A DNA stretch of 64,000 nt, from the NCBI GenBank assembly GCA_027924585.1, contig BSBM01001920.1:387501-451500 (forward strand). Direction: 5' to 3'. A program made the translations under genes and the position numbers. The notes under the pieces were generated by a model. The model worked only from the letters and a program-made list of their open reading frames with translations, had not been told where the DNA came from and searched no databases. Position 1 is the first letter of the stretch. Each line of letters opens with the position of its first letter. Source of the stretch: Larix kaempferi. Its lineage: Eukaryota > Streptophyta > Pinopsida > Pinales > Pinaceae. Below, piece by piece: positions 1-11,147 of this stretch.

Positions 1-400
1 TGTTTGCTTTCATTTAAGCATTTCATTTATGCTAATCCTTTAACTTGTTATGTGATAGGAGGTCGTAGCGTTGTTCTGGGGTCTGCATCCGAAGGAAGGG
101 GAGACCATCAAATGCGAATGGCTCGGGTAAACCCAGGTCTAAGCGTGCCTCTCCTATGAATGGTTATTCTATGTTTTTGAAAAGAATGGGGTGTGCTGCT
201 TGTTTTAATGGCCTTGCCATTCAGAGTTACAAGGGTTTTAAAGGAAGGCTCTTAGGTTCATTGTTTTCTATTTGTAAATTTCTTTAAGAAGGGGACCGTG
301 CTCAGGGTTTTCGTAGGGTTTAGTTCTTGTGAGCCTGATAGGCATTTTGATCAATTTTGTAATTAATGTTACTGTGTGTGAGATACTACCAAACTTGGAT
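1..400 (+). other. Possible 3' end of an unidentified gene
   Basis: A splice-acceptor-like tract ending in AG lies near position 59. It is followed by a GC-richer stretch (60-240) in which all three forward frames stay open for some distance. One frame runs from 69 to a TAA at 285-287 and is rich in Arg, Lys and Ser; another runs directly from the putative acceptor and closes near 133; the third closes near 161. The T-rich DNA after 290 looks like a 3' untranslated region. Because the frames compete and the left edge is cut by the window, I cannot choose a product. I recognise no domain. Confidence 0.2.
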
Positions 401-2454
401 TCTTAAACCTGTTTCTAAATACAAGTTTATACAATGATTTTCGTTTATACACTCAGTGTAGATTTAATGTTTTTAGTTGGTGAATGTTGGTAGTTTTCTC
501 GTTGGATTTTGAATGCTACATTAATGGTTTAAATGTATCCCGTGATTCCATGTAAAAATCGTTGTCTTGGTAAATGATTTGTTTTTATGATTACTCTATT
601 TGATTAAAGAAATATATCTACGATGGTTCTATTCCTTAGCTTAGGTATTTACTTCTTTAGATTTGGTACCTGGGCAGAGCCCTGTTGTATATTTGATGTG
701 TCCTTGGCTTCCAACGGATGGCACAGGAATGGAACCTTGGCCAAACACGTCTACGCTACCTCTGTATCAAATGGATTATTATTTTCTTGTTTCTCATATG
801 CGTGCTTATTTGTGCGTTTCCCTATGATCTATGTTGCTTTTAATTTAAATTATTATTCCAAAAGGAATGCCCAGTAAAATCAAATGTGAACACTATAAAT
901 TATCGTTGTTAGTATGGAAGAAGGGTGTAGATTCAAATGTTGTGTTTTTTGGTTTTATTTAGTTGGTAAAAACAAAATTCGGCCGTCTGAAAAAACTGGG
1001 AAAGTAATCCTAGGGTTGTGAAATCCCTATTGCGTAATTCTTCTTTTTTTTTGTGCATTCGTTCTCGGGTGCTTCACTTGCTTGTCTCAGGGCTAACTGT
1101 CCATCGTTTTGAAGTCTGCTATGGTGTTTGCAAACATTCTGGGTATAACTATCTAGGGTTGCTAAGGAAGGGATTTGATCCCTAGTCTTTGAGGTTCTAA
1201 ACATAGACTCTAAATATGAAACTCCTTAGCATGTAATTCGCTTGGTTAAAATGTTTTGATGTTTAAGCTAGGGTAATGGGAATTCGATGATCGATGTTTT
1301 TATTTTAATTAAAAAGAACAGAGAATCTTGTATGGAGGCTCTGCTACTAGCCGTTTTTTTTAAGGTTTGATATTTCCGCGTGGATGATTGAGTTGTATTA
1401 ATTTCTGAGTATTAATCTAGGTTTAGAAAACATAGCTCTAGCATGAGCTTGCTTTGCTAGAGCGATCTTCGCAAGAAATCGAAACTTCCCTGTAAATAAA
1501 AGGTTAATTAATTATTTAGTTTTAATGTTGTTGTAAAAGTTCTAGGATCTATGATTCTAGTGTTATGATTCTGTGTGGAATAAACGTTGTTTGTGGTGTT
1601 TGAAATAATTTACCATAAACCTTATAAAATGAGTATTCATAAATTTTGATTTCTTGTGGTTGTATGTAGAGTTTGAAAAGTAAATGTTTGGTGTTTGAAA
1701 GTTCGAAAGAGTATGAGAAGTTCATTTTCTAGTTTACAAAAGAAAAGGAGAACTACCCTAGGTTTAGTTTAACAATAAATAAAAATTTTGAATGCTAACT
1801 TATCTATAAAATTATTTAAGTAAAACCCAGGGTACCATGACTAAATACTTATGTCAATGGACCAAAAGAAATAGATAATTTATTTAAAGTACATGAAAGA
1901 CAATTTGCAGCTTTCAATGGAAATCTCAATGACTATAAAACTCAGCCTGTAATCATATTTAAGAACAGAAACAGAATCTGATATAGGGAAAGTGTAAACC
2001 TCTTATAACCTGCACACTTCAAACACCAATTAATAGAAAATACTATTTAGTTGACCTGTAGGGTGGTAACTGAATAACCTCAAAACTGCCACGTTCCTCC
2101 GAACCTTTGACCTAGAACCATTCCTGGTTCTTAATCGGATCATCCCTGAGTTGGTTCCACCATGCAAAAGAATCTAGAGCAACTAAGGATGAGGCTGAGA
2201 TGAGATGAGATGCCCTCTCTTGGATCTTGCCCTTATATAGGTTTTTTTGGAAACGGGTAGTTTTGTTATCTTGAGTTAACATCAATATTTAATATCTTCT
2301 TGAATTTAATCCTTAGTTTAAATTATATGCAATATATTTAGAATATCATTTTTAATTATATTTTTTTTTGATAACTTGAATTTTTCAATTGGTTTCTATT
2401 TGAGTTTAAAAAAAGAATTTTAGTTTATTTAATTAGTTTATATAATAACATATA
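401..2454. other. AT-rich DNA, no gene recognised
   Basis: No frame gives a recognisable protein. The 84-codon ORF at 623-877 is Cys/Phe/Leu-rich without a motif and is probably chance. A short GC-richer patch at 2050-2240 includes a CCTTATATAGG box that could be a promoter or LTR remnant, but I cannot tie it to an element. Confidence 0.5.
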
Positions 2455-2457
2455 TAC

Positions 2458-2540
<83 letters not shown>
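2455..2540. repeat. Compound microsatellite (CATA)n-(TA)n-(GA)n
   Basis: A CATA tract is followed by about 29 bases of alternating TA (to 2498) and then about 20 GA units (2499-2538). This is ordinary slippage-prone simple sequence. Its length makes it likely to be polymorphic. Confidence 0.95.
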
Positions 2541-2541
<1 letters not shown>

Positions 2542-2869
2542 CACTTATCTTATTTATCTTTTAATATTCAATTGACTTCACATATATAATATTTTCATAT
2601 ATGTATATAGACTTCACTTATTTAATTTATTTATTGTTTATTATTCATGCATCATATAGCATAATCACTTATTCGAAGCTTCCTTAATTTATGTCAATTA
2701 TTTAACAAAGTCTCTTGTGGGGTTTGGTTGGTCAAGTAATATAGGTGGCCCTAGATTCCCTTGCATGTTGGATGACCTCATATTTGTGGCAGTATCTTTC
2801 AATCCTTGATGAGAGATAGATAATGATTTAATTAATCAATTTCAATAAGTATGATGAATGTTGGTCTAT

Positions 2870-3400
2870 TCAGAGTCTTTCCAACTCAACACCTTTAAGT
2901 AAGGTAACCCTTAGTGATATTCAGAGCTTATGCTCAACACTCTCAAATGGGTGTTACACTAGTGCAATTCCAGAGCCTTTTGGTCAACACTAGTACTAGG
3001 ATTCATTTGTAAGATACACATAGGGATACAATGGACAAAGATCCAATGCTCCAAAGATTATGCTCAACATCATGTTGGAGTGATCTAGCGCTTATGCCCA
3101 ACACTACATCATTTATCTGTTGGGCTTACCTATGTGCTCTAGAGCTTATGCTCAACACATAATCTTGTAACCCATGTGCTCCAGGGCTTATGCCCAATAC
3201 ATAAAAATAACCCGTGTCCATCCAGGCCCATGCCCAATATATATATAACAAAAATAAACCATGTGCATTGGGGTTTACCCCCAATATATGTAACAAAATA
3301 AAACATGTGCATTGGCTTACACCCAGTATCTATATAATAAAAAATAAATCATGTTCATTGGGGCTTACGCCTAATATATATAATATAAACATAGTCAAAG
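2870..3400. repeat. Degenerate tandem repeat around GCTTATGCCCAA
   Basis: A motif close to GCTTATGCYCAACACAT, often preceded by GTGCTCCAGGG or GTGCATTGGGG, recurs at irregular intervals. From about 3180 the spacing settles at 55-60 bases. Later copies are AT-enriched and include ATATATAA runs. The array ends next to GATATTACAAATATTACA. Such arrays are common in untranslated regions of plant LTR elements, but no element boundary is visible here. Confidence 0.7.
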
Positions 3401-4061
3401 TTTCGGGATATTACAAATATTACAACAATGGATTCGCCAAAGGAGATAGAAAAATAAATCCAAATAAATAAAAATATTAGTGGCATTGTGTAGCCACATG
3501 CTACCAATGTCCAAGGATTTGACGATGTCCCCAGCAATGAGGCCAATTTGTTATCACCCAAATTTGCACTAAGAAGAAATGATAGATTCACGTCATAATT
3601 ATAGGCAATCTTGTCCTATCACTACTAGATGTATCTCCATTTGGGTTGGTGATTTTCCAATCACATGGAGATGTCCCTAGGGTTTTGTGTGCTATATTTT
3701 CTATGTGGATATCTATGTATAATCTTAAGAGAGATCAGCTATAAAGCTTCCCTCAAGCACCTAGAAAGTGTCTAAGAATATGGTAAAAACTCATAAATAA
3801 AGTGCAATAAGTGGGATTAGTTTCTTTAAGTAAATTTTAGTAGAAAATGGAAATGAATAGATTAGAGAATGCACTTTGAGTGAAAGAATGAGCCAAACAA
3901 AAGCACGCAAAAGAGAATATGCATCTTGAGTTGAAGAAAAATTCAAAACTATTTCTTAAAAGTAACAATACAATCCCTGCCTCATGATTGCTCTTAGGAA
4001 ACAACCATGAAATTCAAAGAGTTATGAAAAACAATCATCCAATATATCTGATATATTAATA
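3401..4061. other. AT-rich flank outside the CACTA terminus, no gene recognised
   Basis: There is no coding frame of note and no clear repeat. The segment abuts the TAG and CACTAC boundary at 4062-4065, so it would be the left target flank of the CACTA element. Confidence 0.5.
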
Positions 4062-4064
4062 TAG
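4062..4064. repeat. Target-site duplication TAG, left
   Basis: TAG directly precedes the CACTAC terminus. The same triplet follows the right terminus at 60494-60496, as expected for a 3-bp CACTA duplication. Confidence 0.55.
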
Positions 4065-4105
4065 CACTACAACAAAATAGCGCTTTAGGGGTGGTTTTGT
4101 CTTGC
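4065..4105 (+). repeat. CACTA terminal inverted repeat, left
   Basis: It starts CACTACAACAAAA, a form typical of plant En/Spm-like ends, and continues into CTTTAGGGGTGGTTTTG. It pairs imperfectly with 60453-60493 on the other strand. Confidence 0.75.
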
Positions 4106-4795
4106 AGGGGTCTTGGTAAACCCCCCCCTAAAAATTTTTTCAGACCTTTGGAGGCGGTCTTTTAAAACCGCCCCTAAAAGTCATGGAAATTGGATTTTTC
4201 GGGGCGGTTTTTTTAAATCCGCCCCCAAACGTCCTAAAATTTGACTTTTGGGGGGGGTTTTTGGAAACCCCCCCTAAAAGACCAGTTCTCATAACTTTTG
4301 GGAGCGGTTTGTCAAACCCCCCCTAAAAGTCATGAGAATTGAACTTTTGGAGGTGGTTTTTTTGGAACCCCCCTTAAACGTCATGAGAATTGAACTTTTG
4401 GAGGGAGTTGTTTGAACCCCCCCCCGCGAAAAGCCCAATTCTCATAAATTTTGGGGGCATTTGGTCAAAACACCCCCTAAAAGTCATGAGAAATGAACTT
4501 TGGGAGGCGGTTTGTTTGGAACCCCCCTTAAAAGTCATGAGAATTGAACTTTTGGAGAAAGTTGTTTGAACCCCCCCCCCTAAAAGTCATGAGAATTGAA
4601 CTTTTGGAGGTGATTGTTTGAAACCCCACCCTAAAATCCAAATTCTCATAACTTTTGGGGGTGGTTTGTCAAAATCCCACCTAAAAGTCATGAGAATTGA
4701 ACTTTGGGAGGTGGTTTGTATGGAACCCCCCTTAAAATTCATGAGAATTGAAATTTTCGAGGAAGTTTTTTTAGAACCCCCTAAAAGTCATTTAT
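4106..4795. repeat. Subterminal hairpin repeats, left (unit about 58 bp)
   Basis: About a dozen copies of a unit contain an imperfect palindrome: a G-rich arm (TTTTGGGGGCGGTTT-like), a short T/G loop, and a C-rich arm (AACCCCCCCTAAAAG-like). The units are joined by TCATGAGAATTGAAC. Arms vary and several have lost pairing. In CACTA elements such repeats bind the element's own proteins; that role is inferred here. Confidence 0.85.
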
Positions 4796-4954
4796 GTGCA
4801 TGGGTTAGGTGTGTCACATGGGTTCAACAATGCATCTCATTAAAGCATTGGAGCTAATCGCACACAAGCTATTGTAGTGTTAGGAAGGGTATGCATCATC
4901 ATTCAACACCATATCCCATTAGAGCTCTACAATTGAGGCAATCATGCTAGGTTT
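4796..4954. other. Spacer between subterminal array and repeat R1
   Basis: Short unique-looking DNA with no gene. It joins the CACTA subterminal region to the direct repeat R1. Confidence 0.5.
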
Positions 4955-6221
4955 TTCACATCAAAGATGGTTCTCACACTCCAACTTTCCATGATCCATG
5001 GTCAAAATACAAACTCGTTCTCCATAACATTATCCTTTATGGCTAATGGGCCATGTGTAGGGCCCTAATCACCACATGATTCCTACACAAAGAATATTTA
5101 GCTTGAAAGCACGTATGGTGTCCATTTCAATATTTACAACATCATGGATGGTTCTTGAAGCCTAATCCATCGTGTCCATGGTGTTAGATCAAAATCTAGT
5201 TTATAATGACTGGTAGTTACCTCAAGGTCTTGTGACATATGGGCGCTTCTCTATACCACCACATAGGCCATAGGCAAGGAATATTTAGCTTTTCAGTAAC
5301 ACATTGTCATTTTTTTTAGTATTTTCATGTCGTGGATAGTTCTAAGATCCTATGTTATGGTCTAGGGCCAAACTGTAGGTTCGTGGGAAATAAAACTTTA
5401 TTTTGAGACTCATGGGCCATGCATAGGAACTTGAGTCATCATACATACCCTATATAGGGAATATTTTTTTTATAGTCTAAGTTCTTGTGTTTATTTTTGC
5501 ACTAATTTTGGTTTGATTAAATCCCATATAGTGATCATTCAAACCTTGATGTCAAAGTCTTTGATCTAAAACCTTGGTTATAAATAACCCAACGTCAAAA
5601 TTTATTGTGTTAGTGTGTTGATTTGGTGCAGTAGGCATGTTACTGATTGGGTTAGGGGGTAGTGGGTTCGGGTTAGATGGACACTAGCTTAAGGGGATAT
5701 TTTCTACAATTTCATAATGTGGTAGGCTTTGGGGAGTTTTTGGATTAGAAGCGAGGCACCTAAGGGATCAGTGGGTTAGTGGGAAAGGGGTTCTGGTTTT
5801 GTTGGTAATAGTGGTTAAGCTGTTTATAAGTTATCATGTTATTCGGTTTGGGGCTAGATGTTAAGGATAGGTACCAGGTGAGGGGGTTAGAGGTTGAAGC
5901 TTCCTAGGTGCATGAATTCATTACATGGATCAAGTGTACCAAGTGCATGACTCATTTACATGGGTTGGTTGTGTTAGGTCAGTGTCTAATTAGTGGCATT
6001 ATTTATGGTGGCCATTTCAATATTTGTAACACAGAGGATGGTTCTCATGGCCTAGACTATGGTATGTGAAGTAAATTTAGGGTCGAATGCTATATTAATT
6101 TTCCACGGGGTTGATGGTCCATGTATGTTAACCTAGATTAACACATAAGAATATCTAGCCTACATGTGAGAGCATCATGATCATTGTCACCATCGTCGAT
6201 GTCATTGTTGTTGTTGGTTTG
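4955..6221. repeat. Long direct repeat R1 (1.27 kb), degenerate satellite-like
   Basis: This segment matches 11144-12408 almost colinearly, starting at TTTCACATCAAA and ending near GTTGTTGTTGGT. Inside is a degenerate tandem repeat of roughly 185 bp, seen from recurring GATGGTTCT, GGGCCATG, CATTTCAATATTT and GGAATATTTAGC motifs. A G-rich patch at 5649-5672 has four runs of at least three Gs. There is no coding frame. It lacks TG...CA ends, so it is not an obvious LTR. Confidence 0.85.
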
Positions 6222-6581
6222 TCAAACCTTCCTTACCCTCATTCCCAAAATTGACAAATCGGCTGATCCTGCAAACTTTCATCCCATTTCCCTTTGCAAC
6301 GTCATTTAAAAAATCATAACCAAAGTCATCGCCAATCGCCTCAAACCCCTTCTGCCTAATCTAATCTCCCTATTGCAATCAGGTTATGTGGAAGGAAGAC
6401 AAATCCTTCATGGAATCATTACGGTGCATCAGGCGATTCACACTCTCAAAGTCTCCTCCTCGTCTGGTATGCTCATCAAACATGACATGGAAAAATCCTT
6501 TGATAAAACTAAATGGAACTTCCTCCAGGACACCCTTCTCGCTTTTGGTTTCTCCCCCTCCTGGGGCAATTGGATTATATT
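6222..6581 (+). pseudogene. L1-type LINE reverse transcriptase, left part
   Basis: In one forward frame the DNA encodes the fingers and palm start of a plant non-LTR reverse transcriptase: LIPKIDKSADPANFHPISLC, then QSGYVEGRQILHGIITVHQA and MLIKHDMEKSFDKTKWNFLQ. The order matches L1-type LINEs (the SGFVKGRQI and LDMSKAFD blocks). One in-frame stop (TAA) replaces the residue after CNVI. The fragment starts abruptly at the edge of repeat R1, so the 5' ORF1 and endonuclease parts are missing. The Tat-like LTR element at 6582 splits the frame; it resumes at 9875. Confidence 0.85.
6577..6581. repeat. Target-site duplication of short Tat element (ATATT)
   Basis: ATATT precedes the element and ATATC follows it at 9875-9879, a 4/5 match consistent with a 5-bp LTR-element duplication. 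Confidence 0.6.
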
Positions 6582-6895
6582 TGTTATAGGTCAAATCTGC
6601 ACTTCTCCATCCATGATCACATTGCCTTGTCGATCACACAAAAGGACACTATGGATGGAAGAGCCAGATTTGACCTTGGATGAGTTATTGCTGAGATCAA
6701 ATTCTTCACCATGTGTGCACTACTATTACCATAGTCATCTTGCGTTCTGAACGCTGGTCTTGTTCATGACAACCCATGCACATCCTCCAAAATGTTGCAA
6801 ATGCTGGTTGTCAACTGCAAATGTTGCATACTGTGCGCTAGTCTACTTGTATGAAACCCGCACACATATTAAGATGAAATCAAAAACTTATATTG
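6582..6895 (+). repeat. Truncated left LTR of copy A
   Basis: It begins TGTTATAGGTCAAATCTGC and follows the right LTR (8934 onward) to about ATGAAATCAAAAAC, then breaks. Compared with 8934-9874 it lacks about 630 bp. Confidence 0.85.
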
Positions 6896-8933
6896 GTTTT
6901 TTTGAAACATCAATCTATCGATTTTCTTCATTGACAAGATCAATATAGGTACCATATTGTTCAATATTTTTGTCTTTGAGAAAATTTATCCTCGGTTACT
7001 AATTCGGTTGTCTAGATTCTATTATCTGGTAGGTGATGAACTTACGATCCCCGAAGCTGTTTTAAGTCATTTTAAGCCCTTGTTTTGACTTTTCAAAAAC
7101 AAACAAGATTGCTGAGCATACTTGTTCTCTTCAAACTTGTTAAAGGAATTGAAGGAACATCCACTTAAGTTTAAGTTTACCCCTTTTCCGGACTTTTGTG
7201 GATTAGCTACGAAAAAGGTATACTCTAGTCATCCATGGCTAGAAGAGTTCTTCTCTCATCATTTTACACATTTTCGGGGGAGGAGACTAATTGTACGAAA
7301 AAGGACCTTGTGGAGCCTTCTTTAGGATTTTCAGGCTCTTGAAATATGAAAACACCAACGAGCATTAACCTACTCAGGTTCGATGTGAAATCCACCAGAG
7401 GGTATATAGAGGATGGTTTAAGTTTTTCTGACTCTTTAAACAAGAAAACACCGGTGAGCAAATACTAACTCGGGCTTGATACTAAAATCCACGAGTAATT
7501 GTATGGAGGATTGTTTAAGTTTTTCTGACTCCTTAAACAAGAAAACACCAGCAAGCATAAATTGATCCAGGCTCGATATTAAAATCCATGGATTAGTGTT
7601 ATAGAGTATTTGTTTATATTTTCTTTGAACTTTGTAAAAAATGAAGAAGGTCCCGAGTCTTCCTCCCATGGGCTCATTAAATTTTTACATTGTTGGACTT
7701 ATTGAGTTTTCTTTCTTGGACTCATTAAAACAACAAGAAAGGCATTCTTTTACCAAAAAGAATAAGGGAAGAGAAGGGTATCCACATCTTTTCAGTTTCA
7801 AAGGTAGTTAAGTCAGTCATGTCCTTGAACACAACACCTATTTGAGTCCATCATTCAGTTGGGTTTTAGTTTTGAACTTTGGGTGAGCCTGATCTCAGAG
7901 TTTGTTACTCCTCCAATTGGTTATTGTTCCAATCATATGGATAATCTGCTAATGTCTCCTACATTGCAGGTTTATATCGCATTCCCCTCATGTTAAAAGC
8001 TACATAAGTCACTTGTGTGTCGTGCTCATTGTTCAAGGATACAGCCTATGTCTGCCATTCTGCAGTTTACCTTGACTTCATGTGTCGACCATCCTGGTGT
8101 CAGTTTGTTTCATCTTGTATTTGTCCTACTCCAAATCAGCTCAAACTTTTGAGTGTTCCTCGTATTGGATGATGGAGGATGCATTAAGGCCTCCCTTCCA
8201 GTGGACTTCTTCCCATCAACTTCAACTCATTATGCTCTGGGAATGAAGTTTAGAGTTTGGGTTAGTACCTTGGGGATTGTAGTCATCAGTGGTAGTTTCC
8301 CTCACTATTGAATAATGTGAATACATCAATGTCTCTTATTTGACAGGTTCCTCAGGTGTTCGACTTCAGGTCCACTTATTCACACTTGTTGGAACATACT
8401 AGGTACCTTAGGCCCCATTATCATTATTGATGGAATCCTTCACATTTGTTAACGGTATACACCAATGATCGATAATCAAATCTTGCCCCCCATGTTCGAC
8501 GTCAGCTCATTTATTTGCATGGATAGGGTTCATACCTTGGGATGTTTTTGTATGAAGACCTTGGGACTCTGATAACATCACCCTATTCTTGTTATCACCC
8601 AAGCTGCGCAATACTGAGCCACACTCATTTTGGCTCTTTATGAGACATAGATCCAACTTGTTGTCATGGCTATGATCTCTTATCTTTGACATGGATCCAC
8701 GGTTGTATTTCAGTGAAAATGCTATATATACATCTCCCAGTTATGTATTGGAGATCATTTTGTATCACACCAAACATCTATCTGATGTCAAGATTGTAAT
8801 TGCTCGCTAACCTTGATCCTTGTTTTAGGTACTTTTGTGACTTCGTCATGTGGTTTCTCGCTCCTCCTCTTACTTGGAATTATAATGTATTTCAGCCATC
8901 ATTTCCCTCTGACGTCACACACTAGGGGGCATC
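6896..8933 (+). other. 3' internal non-coding region of copy A
   Basis: It matches 31490-33508 of the long element along its length. It includes a tandem array with GAAAACACC recurring at 7348, 7444 and 7541 (period 96-97 bp), and ends with a purine-rich tract (AGGGGGCATC) just before the right LTR, a polypurine tract. The ORFs seen here have no recognisable product. Confidence 0.75.
7325..7640 (+). repeat. 97-bp tandem repeats in Tat 3' region, copy A
   Basis: Three to four diverged units share TTTCTGACTC, GAAAACACC, GAGCA, GGCTCGAT and AAAATCCA blocks. The same array occurs at 31880-32220, so it is a constitutive feature of this family. Confidence 0.8.
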
Positions 8934-9874
8934 TGTTATAGGTCAAATATGCACTTCTTTGTCCGTGATCACATTTTCCTGTCGATCGCACAAAAGGACA
9001 TTATGGATGGAAGAGTTGGATTTGACCTTGGATGACTTATTGTTGAGATCACACTCTTCAGCTGAAAAACATATTTTTTTATACATTTTTCACCATGTGT
9101 GCGCTACTATTGCCATAGTCATCTTACATTCTTAACGTTGGTCTTGTTCATGACAACCCGTGCACATCTTCCAAAATGTTGCAAATGCTGATTTTCAACT
9201 GCAAATGTTGCATACTGTGTGTTAGTCTGCTTGTATGAAACCCACGCACATCTTAATATGAAATAAAAAAATATATTAAGATTACAAATTGAGATTAGTT
9301 GAACGTGGTTCTGTAACTCCCTCAACCTCCCAATTCAACCACCTCTCAAATTCAACTGCCAACCTTGTCCCATAAATACAAGGGGAAGCCATGAGAGAGG
9401 GACCTAGAAGGAAGAAGCTACTGTTACCTTGGAGGAATTCTTATGTCTTTGTGAAGAGTAGGAGCCCAGGACTCAGTTGCATAAGTGTCTGAACAGATCA
9501 GGTATATCTGTACTTATTTACATTTCTTTGACCATAAAAGGCTGAAATAACCTCCCTATCCCAATTAAATGTCTATTTGATTGAATGTCTATTGGATTGT
9601 ATATTTGATTGTGATTAATGTTAAATTGTTTCCAATTTCATTATCTATTTGCAGTCAAGATACGCTGAAGAAGATTAAATTTGTTTTGCAGGTTCATCGC
9701 TATGGAAGAGAGGGTCAAATCTAGGATCATCCATCATTAAAGAGGTACAACTTTCGGAATACCAATCTCTTTCCATTTATAGTAATTAATGCAAAACATG
9801 AATGTATTTACCTGTCACCCCACGTAAGTTGGTAGTGTCATCTCCCCCACAATAAGGTATTTTCCTACACAACA
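8934..9874 (+). repeat. Right LTR of copy A (941 bp)
   Basis: It starts TGTTATAGGTC, ends CTACACAACA, and aligns throughout with the LTRs of the long element. CATAAATACAAGG near 9370 is the likely TATA-type promoter region, with the transcript start downstream. Confidence 0.85.
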
Positions 9875-11147
9875 ATATCCCTAGTCTCCTCAGCCTTCTT
9901 TTCCATTCTTGTTAATGGCTCCCCCTCTTCCACCCTCTCCCCTTCCAAAGGCATAAGACATATGCAAGGAATTAAAGTAAGAAGTTACAATAGTACCCAT
10001 TCTCATCTCTAGTTTGTGGATGGCACCATGTTGATGGGGAAATCCATTGTTATAGAAGTGAAAGCCTTCCGGGAAATCCTCCATTCTTTCAGTGCGGCCG
10101 CAGGCATGACCATAAATAATCTCAAGTCCCAGATCTACTTCTTCAATACCTCCTTACAAACACAGATCTGAATCACCCAAATTCTGGGTTTTCAAAAGAG
10201 TTCCCTTCCCGTCCAAATTCCTTATTGCCCCTCTTGTTGACTCAGCCATCAAAAACTCATCCTGGAAAGAATTACTAGCTTCCTTGGAGTATAAAATTTC
10301 CTCATGGACCTTCAAATCCCTCAACTTTCCTAGTCGCCTCATCCTTCTGAAATATGTTCTCCAGGCCATGCCTCTCTACCTCTTCTCAGTTATGGAGGCC
10401 CCTAAGTATGTTCTCAAATCTATTCGCAACTTACAAAGAAGCTTCCTCTGGAGCTGCACCACTCAATACAGAAAATGGGCCTTAGTGGCTTGGGAAAATC
10501 TCTGTACTCCAAAATATAAGGGCGACCTTGGACTAAGAGACACCCTCACCCTCAATGAAGTGCTTTGCATGAAGCTGCTTTGGAGGTTCTCCACAGAGGA
10601 TTCTACGCCCTGGATGAATATTTGGCTGCACAAATATGCAGGCAATGTACATCATTCTAAACTGATCCGACAAGATAATCTCTTGTAGGATCCCTCATTT
10701 GGAACTCGGCTTGGGCTCAATGAGATCTTATTCGCAAACATAGCTTCTGGGAAGCCAGGGATGGGAATAAGGCCCTCTTTTGGGAGGATTCCTGGCAATA
10801 GTTTCCCTCCTTGCAACAACTCAACATCATCGAAGATCTGCATCATCACTCCCAGCAATAAGGAAAGCAATTGATTGCTCAGTATTGGGATCCTTTCAAT
10901 AACAGTGACACCTGGCGATCCTGGAATTCAGAAGAAACATGGAACTAGAACTTTAACACTGAGGAAGGAAAAGTGTCCTGGGAAACTCTCAACTCCAGGA
11001 AAATTCTTATATTTGACAAACCAAACAAGCTCAGATGGGGATACCAATATAAAGGCTACTTTACCATCAAGGAATCCTATAGCTTAACTCATCCTAGACC
11101 ACTCCAACCCGATGACAACATATGGACAAAGATATGGGACTTTCACA
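9875..11147 (+). pseudogene. L1-type LINE reverse transcriptase, right part
   Basis: The LINE frame resumes with SSAFFSILVNGSPS and SKGIR. About 35-40 codons (the GDPLSPFLF block) are then missing, and next comes HLxFVDGTMLMG, where the second catalytic Asp of the F(A/V)DD box has become Gly. After at least one frameshift, the thumb and C-terminal blocks follow: SSWTFKSLNFPSRLILLKYV, QRSFLWSC, WENLCTPKYKGDLGLRD and LLWRF. The remnant extends past a TAG at 10686 and further stops to an IWTKIWDF-like end near 11147, where repeat R2 begins. It is a dead copy; no poly(A) tail is seen at the junction. Confidence 0.85.

Larger units (their letters stand above)
6582..9874 (+). mobile_element. Short, deleted Tat-like (Ty3/gypsy) LTR element, copy A
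   Basis: The element starts and ends with the same LTR type as the long element at 13635-34496 (TGTTATAGGTCAAAT at the start, CACAACA at the end). It is flanked by an ATAT(T/C) duplication and lies inside the LINE. The left LTR keeps only its first 310 bp or so. It is joined to DNA matching the last 2 kb of the long element's interior, followed by a complete 941-bp right LTR. All gag and pol sequence is gone, so it cannot encode anything. The junction near 6895 marks a large internal deletion. Confidence 0.85.

Noticed and set aside
3612-3640. CACTACTAG near the left flank as a second CACTA terminus
   Set aside because: No adjoining subterminal repeats, no inverted partner and no duplication.
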